From positions 1 to 10,814 of the forward strand of contig JAGIAF010000100.1 of assembly GCA_017745015.1 (NCBI GenBank): 10,814 nucleotides of DNA. The letters are read 5' to 3'. Below, in pieces: positions 5,930 through 10,814 of the stretch. Position numbers and translations under genes: made by a program. Within the stretch, counting starts at the first letter, position 1, and each line of letters starts with the position of its first letter. Under the pieces are notes generated by a model that saw only the letters and a list, made by a program, of their open reading frames with translations, was not told the origin of the DNA and searched no databases. Source of the stretch: Bdellovibrio sp. (GTDB lineage: Bacteria > Bdellovibrionota > Bdellovibrionia > Bdellovibrionales > Bdellovibrionaceae).

Positions 5930-5989
5930 TAGTCACCTCTCTCATCCGCGGTGACTAATGTTTTTCCATTTCGGAAGCACTCCGATTTT
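5930..5989 (+). terminator. Probable terminator pair after thyA-folA
   Basis: TAGTCACC (5930-5937) pairs perfectly with GGTGACTA (5950-5957) around a 12-nt loop, and TTTTT follows at 5961-5965 after three bases. A second small hairpin, TCGGA-AGCAC-TCCGA (5971-5985), is followed by TTTT. The first is a reasonable intrinsic terminator despite its large loop; the second is weak alone. Together they separate folA from the PilZ gene. Confidence 0.5.
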
Positions 5990-6088
5990 CGTGGTCCAGA
6001 TTCAGATCTCAAAATGAGATTCGCCTCTTTTTTACTCAGCGATTCGCTTATTTGTTCCGAGAATAGAGTAAGAGCACTTGGAGCGATT

Positions 6089-6391
6089 ATGCGAGCAAAA
6101 CGCTTTGCCACTAGAGAGAAAGCCAATATCGAAGTCTACGGCCACATCGGCACGTTGGCGGCGAGATTGCGCAATCTTTCCGAAACAGGTGCATTCCTGG
6201 AAGTCTCCCATGGTTCCTATGTCCCGCAAAAAGGTGATCTGCTTAATCTTACAGTTGAGTTAAGTACAATTCGCAAAACCCATAATGTCGCAGCCGAAGT
6301 GGTATGGAGCAAGGGTATGGGACTTGGCATTTGCTTTATCAACAAAGACGAAGTTCTTGAAAGAATGATGGCCAAAGCAGGCGCCATTTAA
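6089..6391 (+). CDS. PilZ domain protein, 100 aa
   Basis: This is a single-domain PilZ protein, the usual receptor fold for cyclic di-GMP. Both binding signatures are present: RxxxR as Arg5-x3-Arg9 in KRFATREK, and (D/N)xSxxG as Asn29-x-Ser31-x2-Gly34 in NLSETGAF. The barrel continues through GDLLNLTVEL, AAEVVWSKGMGLGICF and a last helix. It should change a partner's activity on binding c-di-GMP; the partner is not visible. I start it at ATG 6089 because GGAG (6080-6083) lies 5 nt upstream and the product begins right at the domain. A longer frame to 5951 would start inside the terminator hairpin, lacks a ribosome site, and adds 46 residues without homology. It is followed 14 nt later by murB. 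Confidence 0.85.
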   Translation: MRAKRFATREKANIEVYGHIGTLAARLRNLSETGAFLEVSHGSYVPQKGDLLNLTVELSTIRKTHNVAAEVVWSKGMGLGICFINKDEVLERMMAKAGAI

Positions 6392-6397
6392 TATACT
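6369..6397 (+). promoter_or_regulatory. Putative murB promoter inside the pilZ 3' end
   Basis: TATACT (6392-6397) matches the -10 consensus at five of six bases. TGGCCA (6369-6374) is a possible -35 at 17 nt, matching four of six. Transcription would start at about 6404, within 2 nt of the murB ATG at 6406. There is no Shine-Dalgarno site, so the message may be leaderless, as for lysR. Confidence 0.45.
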
Positions 6398-6405
6398 CTC
6401 TGCCT

Positions 6406-7419
6406 ATGCAGATCCTTTCCAATAAAGACTTAAGCACATTCAATACGCTGGGACTTCGCTCTCAAGCCGCGCTTTATACGGAACTGCATAACATCATCGA
6501 CGTTCATGGTTTGATCGGCGACTCTTCCATCAAAAAAGAAACTTGGCGCATTCTTGGCGGCGGCAGCAACTTGGTTTTGCCATCGACCGTGCAAGGCCTG
6601 GTTATCCGCGTTGCCAATACCGGCCGCGAACTCATCCACGAAGATCAAGACGCTTGGTTTGTGAAAGCTCAAGCTGGCGAGATCTGGAATGACTTCGTTC
6701 ATTGGACTTTGGATCAAGGATTTTGGGGCCTTGAGAATCTTTCTTTGATTCCAGGCACTGTGGGCGCAGCTCCGATTCAAAATATCGGCGCTTACGGCGT
6801 GGAAGTAAAAGACACTCTTCACGAAGTGACGTGCATCGATTTACAATCGGGCGAGTTGAAAACATTATCTAACAAAGAATGCCGCTTCTCTTACCGTGAC
6901 AGCTTCTTTAAACAAGAAGGTGCCGGTCGCTATCTAATTTGGGATGTGACATTCCGTCTTCCGAAAAAGAATAAATTGAACCTTGAGTACGGCGATATTC
7001 GTAAAGAAATCGAACGCCAAGGTTTGGATCAAAATCCGCGTAATATCTCTAAAGTGGTTTGCGAAATTCGTCTAAGCAAGTTGCCAGATCCAAAAGTGAT
7101 CGGCAATGCTGGCAGCTTCTTTAAAAATCCCATCGTTCCTGCATCTCTGCGCGACGACTTGGTTAAAACATATCCAAGTCTGGTGAGCTTCCCTGCCTCT
7201 GAAGGCAAAGTGAAACTTGCAGCAGGTTGGTTGATCGATCAAGCTGGCTGGAAGGGCAAAAAGCTAGGCCCGGTGGGTATGTTTGAAAAGCAAGCTCTGG
7301 TGCTTGTGAACCACGGTGGCGCGAACGCCGATGACGTTTGGAAAACCGCTGCGCAAGTGAGTGCTGATGTAAAGGCTCGCTTCGGCGTCGAACTCGAGCC
7401 AGAACCTATTCGCTGGTAG
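6406..7419 (+). CDS. murB: UDP-N-acetylmuramate dehydrogenase (MurB, type I)
   Basis: This protein reduces UDP-GlcNAc-enolpyruvate to UDP-N-acetylmuramate with NADPH through FAD, the second committed step of peptidoglycan synthesis, in the cytoplasm. It is 337 residues, close to E. coli MurB (342). FAD-binding elements are LGGGSNLV and LIPGTVGAAPIQNIGAYG. Substrate and catalytic residues include Arg in CRFSYRDSFFK, Ser237 in GNAGSFFKNP (proton donor) and Glu333 in LEPEPIRW. The YRDS loop and GSFFKNP form mark the E. coli-like type I. No ribosome site precedes ATG 6406; a -10 at 6392-6397 suggests leaderless initiation. It is not in a mur cluster: its neighbours are PilZ and a truncated DUF222 gene. 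The stop is 3 nt before a palindrome. Confidence 0.96.
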   Translation: MQILSNKDLSTFNTLGLRSQAALYTELHNIIDVHGLIGDSSIKKETWRILGGGSNLVLPSTVQGLVIRVANTGRELIHEDQDAWFVKAQAGEIWNDFVHWTLDQGFWGLENLSLIPGTVGAAPIQNIGAYGVEVKDTLHEVTCIDLQSGELKTLSNKECRFSYRDSFFKQEGAGRYLIWDVTFRLPKKNKLNLEYGDIRKEIERQGLDQNPRNISKVVCEIRLSKLPDPKVIGNAGSFFKNPIVPASLRDDLVKTYPSLVSFPASEGKVKLAAGWLIDQAGWKGKKLGPVGMFEKQALVLVNHGGANADDVWKTAAQVSADVKARFGVELEPEPIRW

Positions 7420-7421
7420 TT

Positions 7422-8096
7422 TCACCGCCATGGTGGCGGTGGAGTCATGGCAACTTGTTTCTTCTTTAAAGCACTCGAAAATGTTTTCTGTTTTATGACT
7501 TTCTCTGCCAAGTATTCCAAAAACTGAGATAGATCCTGATGAGGCATTACATGAGTAAGCAGCTCTTGCGCTTGTTTGACCTTGGCATAACCTTCTTTTG
7601 AAAGAGTTAGCTCAATTCGAACACTTTCATCCGCTTGAGTTTTTCGCCGCTCGCTGTGAATAACGGGTAAATCAAAGAATGCCGCAACTTCTAATTGAGT
7701 TTCCGCATGGTTCTTGTGACCAAGAGTTTGAATAAGTTCCCACTTTTGCTCGAAGGACACTTTATAAGAATGCTTTTTATAAACTTCCCTTGAAGCCTTT
7801 TGAATCAGAGATATTTGATTCAGTGTCAATTCACCATTTTGAATTTTTTCGGCCATTTGCGGAATGTCACGAATAAGTCGAGCAGCATCGATACGTCGCT
7901 GAGCACTCCCCTCAGAATAGCCCACGCCAGACACCAAGTAATCAAACAAGCTCCCGAAGCCTATGTCCAAATAGATTTTCCGTGAATCTATCTCCTTAAT
8001 TGTGAAAAGCACTTCATGCAAAAGATCTCGCTCTTTTTGAGCGAGAGATTTCATGCGCATATCCAATTCGTCTTGAGTTAGTGACTTTAAAATCAT
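7422..8096 (-). CDS. DUF222-type protein lacking its C-terminal HNH nuclease domain
   Basis: This is a 224-residue protein. It has a charged N-terminus (LTQDELDMRMKSLAQKERDLLHEVLFTIKEID), then GFGSLFDYLV and GYSEGSAQRRIDAARLI. Next come LTLNQISLIQKA and a late VRIELTLSKEGYAKVKQAQELL. I recognise this as the N-terminal region of HNH endonuclease family proteins common in Bdellovibrio-like genomes. Full members continue into an HNH domain with paired cysteines and VDHI-type histidines. None is present here: the frame ends shortly after the linker, with PPPPWR and the stop supplied by the palindrome at 7423-7441. The start is ATG 8096 because AAGG lies 5 nt upstream and the product begins like its relatives; longer frames to 8135 or 8210 lack ribosome sites. 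It looks AT-richer than its neighbours. Nuclease activity is unlikely. It is a probable degenerate mobile or accessory gene, although a truncated product could be made. Confidence 0.7.
   Translation of the reverse strand: MILKSLTQDELDMRMKSLAQKERDLLHEVLFTIKEIDSRKIYLDIGFGSLFDYLVSGVGYSEGSAQRRIDAARLIRDIPQMAEKIQNGELTLNQISLIQKASREVYKKHSYKVSFEQKWELIQTLGHKNHAETQLEVAAFFDLPVIHSERRKTQADESVRIELTLSKEGYAKVKQAQELLTHVMPHQDLSQFLEYLAEKVIKQKTFSSALKKKQVAMTPPPPWR
7423..7441. repeat. Palindrome at the 3' junction of the truncated HNH-type gene
   Basis: CACCGCCA-TGG-TGGCGGTG is a perfect 8-bp stem with a 3-nt loop. It begins 4 nt after the murB stop. On the minus strand it encodes the last residues PPPPWR and forms two bases of the stop codon of the DUF222-type gene. 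Its arms ACCGCCA/TGGCGGT recur at 8362-8380 with one change. No T-run follows, so a terminator role is unlikely. Confidence 0.8.
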
Positions 8097-8437
8097 TTTT
8101 GCCTTCTCCCTCTGAGATTGAAGGCAATCTATCATGACTTTTTCAAACTGAATTTTAATGGCAAAGGTGACCGGGACGAAATATCCCCTGTAGATGCTTA
8201 AACGCTTCACTAAGCGCAGATAATTCTATTTACCTTTTAATTTTTAAAATAGCAGATGATCGTTATTTAAAAGGAGACCATAAACGCAGATTTTTCAGTC
8301 AAGAACTTTATCGCTTACCACATTAAGATTTTGGAATTCCGGAATGGCAATTGCCGAGACTTACCGCCACCGTGGCAGTAGAAAATTACCAAGATAAAAA
8401 TTCTTAGGCTAAATGTCGGCTTCCTACAAATTCAACA
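8097..8437. other. 341-nt gap without a gene, rich in palindromes
   Basis: No supported ORF was found here. On the minus strand it must hold the promoter of the truncated DUF222 gene; TAGAAT (8228-8223) could be the -10, without a good -35. CCTTTTAA (8233-8240) and TTAAAAGG (8267-8274) form an 8-bp inverted repeat. From 8333 a cluster of palindromes leads into the 8362-8380 element. The phosphatase gene ends at 8438, and I see no standard terminator for it. Confidence 0.5.
8333..8380. repeat. Palindrome cluster flanking the DUF222-type gene
   Basis: Four palindromes are stacked here: GGAATTCC (8333-8340), ATTCCGGAAT (8336-8345), GGCAATTGCC (8346-8355), and TACCGCCA-CCG-TGGCAGTA (8362-8380). 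The last is an 8-bp stem with one C/A mismatch. Its arms match those at 7423-7441 at all but one position and it has the same 3-nt loop size, so the pair brackets the truncated gene about 0.94 kb apart. Confidence 0.65.
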
Positions 8438-9040
8438 TCAATGTTTACAATAAGCGGTTGTCTTATCGTAATAACGATAGTTCTCTTCACAAGGATGATA
8501 GTCGTTATACGCCCAATCCTCCCCTTGCCAGATCTGACTGATAAAATATCTCTTCGCCGGCTTGAACATTTCCACGTGATGGTACTTCCACGTCAGCATC
8601 TTTAAAGACTCTTCGCGGGACTTACCTTGATAAAGCATCTGATAGATCGCGCTCACCTCACCAGAACGATCCGCTCCGCCTTGGCAGTGAATCAGAATCG
8701 GGCGAGGGGCTGACTTGTAAAGATCCAACAGACGAATTAAGTTCTCACGATGAGGAATCATCTCTGCCAACATCGGAATATCGTGATGTTCAACACCGTA
8801 CTTGCGGCTCACCACTAGTTCGTCTTGATACCAACGCTCTTTAGGCTCGGCCTCGCGCAAGCTGATGATGGTTTTAATTCCATAGGCCTGAATATAATGA
8901 GAGAACTCTTTGCTATCGAGTTGGGCTGAACGGTAAAAGCGGCCGCGATCGATTTCATGGAAGTTGGGGCCTAAAATATCGCTGGCTGAAGCCGGCAAAA
9001 CCACAAATAAAGAGAGAATCAAAAACATCATGGATTTCAT
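8438..9040 (-). CDS. Secreted dual-specificity (tyrosine) phosphatase-like protein
   Basis: This is a 200-residue protein with a signal peptide at 1-19 (MKSMMFLILSLFVVLPASAS). The phosphatase fold begins with FYRSAQL, typical of bacterial DSP/PTP-like enzymes. It then has IKTIISLRE and the P-loop HCQGGADRSG, which fits the Cys-x5-Arg motif with Cys119 and Arg125. Asp87 in HHDIPM is a plausible general acid. The C-terminal 50 residues hold PAKRYFISQIW and end with two cysteines (HPCEEN and AYCKH), which could form a disulfide outside the cytoplasm. It should hydrolyse phosphate monoesters, perhaps on phosphoprotein, phosphoinositide or nucleotide substrates. Start: ATG 9040 gives the signal peptide; upstream there is no strong ribosome site. 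It is divergent from the cysteine-repeat gene (117 nt between starts). Secretion of a DSP by a predator is suggestive of prey-directed action, which is inference. Confidence 0.85.
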   Translation of the reverse strand: MKSMMFLILSLFVVLPASASDILGPNFHEIDRGRFYRSAQLDSKEFSHYIQAYGIKTIISLREAEPKERWYQDELVVSRKYGVEHHDIPMLAEMIPHRENLIRLLDLYKSAPRPILIHCQGGADRSGEVSAIYQMLYQGKSREESLKMLTWKYHHVEMFKPAKRYFISQIWQGEDWAYNDYHPCEENYRYYDKTTAYCKH

Positions 9041-9157
9041 AGTGCCGGAAACCTACCGCACTTTATGTTCTCTGTCACAAAGTTCGACAGGCCATTGCCG
9101 CTCAACCCAAAATTACGCTACTTTCACGGGGCTTTTTATTTGCACAGAGGATCCGCG

Positions 9158-9631
9158 ATGGATACACGTTGGTTGACGACCGTTCTTACTATTTTGACCG
9201 CTTTAAATATCTTTGCCTTCAGCGCGGACGCAGCCCCTGCTCAAGGAACTCTTTGCCAGCCTCCCCGCCATGCTAAATTAGCTATGGATCAAAGGGATAA
9301 TTGGAGAGAGGACTGTCTGAAGAAACGCAAGGCCACGCTGACATTTAATCAATGTATGGCGATTGCTTCTTCGATGGAGTACTCCAACAATGCTGAAGAC
9401 GCTCGCATGGTTTGTCTTTACGACTTAAGTAAAACATTATCTTTAAAAGAGTGCGCACAAGTTGCTAAATCAATGGAATACGCAGATTCTGGTGATGAAG
9501 CACGTTGGGAATGCATTCGCAAAAATAATACGACGATTTCCAAAAACCAGTGTTTGAAACTTGCAAAGGCCATGAGCTATCCGGCAAATGTTCAACGCGC
9601 AGGTCAATACTGCACTCAAGAGCTCAAATAG
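9158..9631 (+). CDS. Secreted cysteine-periodic repeat protein (novel)
   Basis: I do not recognise this 157-residue protein. It has a signal peptide at 1-26 (MDTRW, hydrophobic core, ADAA). The mature part is built of 33-residue repeats. Cysteines fall at 33, 53, 66, 86, 99, 119, 132 and 152, with intervals of exactly 20-13-20-13-20-13-20. Each 20-step segment aligns as C-x3-A-x2-M-x-Y and ends with W/R-x2-C (for example CMAIASSMEYSNNAEDARMVC region 66-86 and its copies at 99-119 and 132-152). Segment 33-53 is a degenerate copy. Each 13-step segment has T-x-(S/T)-x3-(Q/E)-C. Eight cysteines allow four disulfides, fitting a stacked helical-hairpin solenoid in the periplasm or outside. GAGG (9147-9150) lies 7 nt before ATG 9158; the longer frame to 9065 lacks a ribosome site and a signal peptide. 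It is divergent from the phosphatase gene. Confidence 0.8.
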   Translation: MDTRWLTTVLTILTALNIFAFSADAAPAQGTLCQPPRHAKLAMDQRDNWREDCLKKRKATLTFNQCMAIASSMEYSNNAEDARMVCLYDLSKTLSLKECAQVAKSMEYADSGDEARWECIRKNNTTISKNQCLKLAKAMSYPANVQRAGQYCTQELK

Positions 9632-9694
9632 GCTTCCGTTTACTAGACCTTTGGTCAGCTAGACGATTCATTACAGATTTGCAAAAAACCAGAC

Positions 9695-9723
9695 TTGCCT
9701 GTGTGTCCACAGGCTCCTATTCT
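9695..9723 (+). promoter_or_regulatory. tetR promoter with internal operator-like palindrome
   Basis: TTGCCT (9695-9700) and TATTCT (9718-9723) are spaced by exactly 17 nt, each matching consensus at four of six bases. The perfect palindrome GCCTGTGTGTCCACAGGC (9697-9714, 7-bp arms around TGTC) fills the spacer and overlaps the -35, just where a TetR dimer would block RNA polymerase. In the predicted leader, GTCCC-CAT-GGGAC (9724-9736) and GGACT-CA-AGTCC form smaller dyads. Autorepression is the natural reading, but it is inference. Confidence 0.55.
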
Positions 9724-9768
9724 GTCCCCATGGGACTCAAGTCCTAAGGAAAGGGAGAATCATTCATC

Positions 9769-10437
9769 ATGATTCAGTCTATGGAAAAAGATAAAGCGAA
9801 GAAGACAAAGATTATTGTTAAAGCTCCGACTCAAGAACGCTCGCGCCAAACAGTAGCAACTATTCTAGATGCCTGTGCCCGCCTCTTGGTCTCTGAAGGC
9901 TTTTACGCTATTACAACTGACAAAATTGCCAAAGAAGCTGGTGTAAGTATCGGCTCCCTCTATCAATTCTTTGGAAATAAAGAATCTGTCGTTCAAGCCG
10001 TCGTGAAAAACTTGATGGAAGAAGACAAACGCATCATGAGCGAAAAAATGCGCTCGATCTCTCCACTCCCACCGGAGCAAAGAATCAAAGCAATGATCGA
10101 ATTGTCCTTTGAAATCTATCGCCGCCAATACGAATTGCGCGCGAAACTGACAACGATCCAGTATTACGTTGCAGAGGCATCTTATATTTCTGAATCCATC
10201 CGCTTCTTCCAAGAAGTTGTGAAGTACAACCTTCCACAATTGCCTGGAAAAGATATGGAGAAAGTTGCTTACATCCTGGTGAATGCGTTCATGGGTCTTT
10301 GCAACACAATGGCTATCGACAATCCAAACTACATCAACGATCCCGTTGTGCTTTCTGAGATGAGCCAATTGTTCTTGAAGTACTTGGATATCCCCGTAGA
10401 AAAACCTGCGACAACGCCAAAAGGCGATTTCATCTAA
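9769..10437 (+). CDS. TetR family transcriptional regulator
   Basis: This is a 222-residue protein. A basic N-terminal tail (1-20, Lys-rich) precedes the TetR helix-turn-helix at about 24-72. The signature is visible: RSRQTVATILDACARLLVSEG, FYAITTDKIAKEAGVS, then GSLYQFFGNKESVV. The rest (75-210) is an all-helical ligand-binding and dimerisation domain, with a family-specific YRRQYELRAKL and a final helix near LFLKYLDIPV. Its ligand cannot be read from sequence. GGGAG (9753-9757) lies 11 nt before ATG 9769, a rather long gap; a second ATG 12 nt later is less likely. It probably binds the palindrome in its own promoter. No transporter or enzyme lies alongside, so its wider targets are elsewhere, unless it also affects the cysteine-repeat gene upstream. 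A strong terminator follows 29 nt after the stop. Confidence 0.92.
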   Translation: MIQSMEKDKAKKTKIIVKAPTQERSRQTVATILDACARLLVSEGFYAITTDKIAKEAGVSIGSLYQFFGNKESVVQAVVKNLMEEDKRIMSEKMRSISPLPPEQRIKAMIELSFEIYRRQYELRAKLTTIQYYVAEASYISESIRFFQEVVKYNLPQLPGKDMEKVAYILVNAFMGLCNTMAIDNPNYINDPVVLSEMSQLFLKYLDIPVEKPATTPKGDFI

Positions 10438-10466
10438 GGTTTGCGCTGTTACGATCACCTAAAAAC

Positions 10467-10500
10467 AACAAAGCCCAGTGGAAACACTGGGCTTTGTTTA
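10467..10500. terminator. Bidirectional intrinsic terminator
   Basis: AACAAAGCCCAGTG (10467-10480) pairs perfectly with CACTGGGCTTTGTT (10485-10498) across the stable tetraloop GAAA. Rightward it ends CTTTGTTTA; leftward it ends in TTGTTTTT (10468-10461). It lies between tetR and the convergent minus-strand gene, so it can serve both. Confidence 0.9.
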
Positions 10501-10517
10501 TGCAGCGTAGACCCAAA

Positions 10518-10561
10518 AAGCTGGCTTACACTCCGGCTTCGCCGGAGTAACCTAGCAGCTT
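10518..10561. repeat. REP-like two-tier hairpin
   Basis: The core ACTCCGGC-TTC-GCCGGAGT (10530-10548) has an 8-bp perfect stem. Outer arms AAGCTG (10518-10523) and CAGCTT (10556-10561) are also exact reverse complements, giving a 44-nt interrupted palindrome. Its right end runs into the stop codon (10560-10562) of the minus-strand gene. No T-run follows closely. It resembles GC-rich REP hairpins found between genes in many bacteria. Confidence 0.6.
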
Positions 10562-10814
10562 AGTGGTCAGAGGCGATGCTGCGGCCTTTTTGAGCCAGAG
10601 CAATCAAAGCGATGTTGTATTTATCTTTTGGAACAGCAACTACTGTGCGAGCTGGAATGGCCATACCCTTTTTGATCACTTTGAAAGTTAAGTGCGGATT
10701 ATACATCTGAGCCTTTTGATCGTCTCCATCGAACCATTTCACGAGATCTTTGTACTTCACTGATACTGGAAGTTTAAGATCTGAAGATTCAAGAGGCTTC
10801 GACCACACCACAGA
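10560..10814 (-). CDS. C-terminal fragment of an unidentified protein, cut by the window edge
   Basis: Only the last 84 residues are inside the window, and the frame is still open at 10814. The visible part reads LPVSVKYKDLVKWFDGDDQK, then MYNPHLTFKVIKKGMAIPAR and TVVAVPKDKYNIALIALAQKG, ending ASDH. The pattern of a hydrophobic DL-W segment, an NPHL motif, an IP turn and a VP strand reminds me of the region after the SLT domain in membrane-bound lytic murein transglycosylases. The catalytic part is not in view, so that idea is weak. It is convergent with tetR, with a hairpin and a bidirectional terminator between them. The in-window GTG near the edge is not a supported start. Confidence 0.6.
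   Translation of the reverse strand, partial: SVVWSKPLESSDLKLPVSVKYKDLVKWFDGDDQKAQMYNPHLTFKVIKKGMAIPARTVVAVPKDKYNIALIALAQKGRSIASDH

Noticed and set aside
5951..6088. 46-residue N-terminal extension of the PilZ protein
   Set aside because: It begins inside a terminator hairpin, has no ribosome site, and the PilZ domain starts right at ATG 6089 with GGAG 5 nt before.
7423..7441. Intrinsic terminator for murB
   Set aside because: The hairpin is strong, but no T-run follows on the plus strand.
8097..8210. 38-residue extension of the DUF222-type protein
   Set aside because: No ribosome site at 8210 or 8135; ATG 8096 has AAGG at 5 nt and the family-like start.
9065..9157. 31-residue extension of the cysteine-repeat protein
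   Set aside because: It would place a polar stretch before the signal peptide; ATG 9158 has GAGG at 7 nt and starts the signal peptide.
9865..10458. 197-residue minus-strand frame opposite tetR
   Set aside because: It mirrors the TetR codons and lacks family features; the TetR domain is unambiguous on the plus strand.

Overview
The window reads as chromosomal DNA of a Gram-negative, moderate-GC bacterium. My best guess is Bdellovibrio or a close relative in the Bdellovibrionota. The basis is the codon style, the many short genes with GGAG-type ribosome sites, the secreted proteins, and a DUF222/HNH-type protein of a kind I associate with Bdellovibrio genomes. This assignment comes from memory of family resemblance, not from a search. 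Most of the window is ordinary core and accessory genome. I see no prophage, CRISPR array, rRNA or tRNA.

Layout. (1) 45-1078: a two-gene envelope-stress operon, a secreted BON-domain protein and a glycine-zipper general-stress-like protein, closed by a strong terminator. The first gene's ribosome site is buried in a perfect 8-bp hairpin. (2) 1081-2282: a structured gap, a 65-aa orphan and a secreted thermonuclease-like protein with all catalytic residues. (3) 2285-2380: a 74-nt near-perfect palindrome and a 14-bp tandem duplication between convergent genes. (4) 2379-4509: a pirin and DoxX-like pair on the minus strand, divergent from a LysR regulator that probably controls it. (5) 4517-5891: REP-like palindromes, then thyA-folA overlapping by ATGA, the usual dTMP/folate couple. 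(6) 6089-7419: a PilZ protein and murB, whose promoter lies in the end of pilZ. (7) 7422-8437: a DUF222-type protein without its HNH nuclease domain, cut off inside a palindrome. A related palindrome lies on its other side. (8) 8438-9631: a secreted dual-specificity phosphatase, divergent from a secreted protein with eight cysteines spaced exactly 20-13-20-13-20-13-20. (9) 9695-10498: a TetR regulator with a perfect palindrome inside its own promoter, then a bidirectional terminator. (10) 10518-10814: a REP-like hairpin and the 3' end of a minus-strand gene cut by the window edge.

How the genes fit together: thyA-folA supply dTMP and recycle dihydrofolate, and murB supplies peptidoglycan precursor. 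The BON/stress operon, DoxX-pirin-LysR and TetR units look like stress-response modules. Thermonuclease, phosphatase and cysteine-repeat protein all carry signal peptides, so they act in the periplasm or outside the cell. Possible novelty lies in the cysteine-periodic repeat protein, the palindrome-bounded truncated HNH relative, the large 2285-2358 palindrome and the two hairpins that cover ribosome sites.
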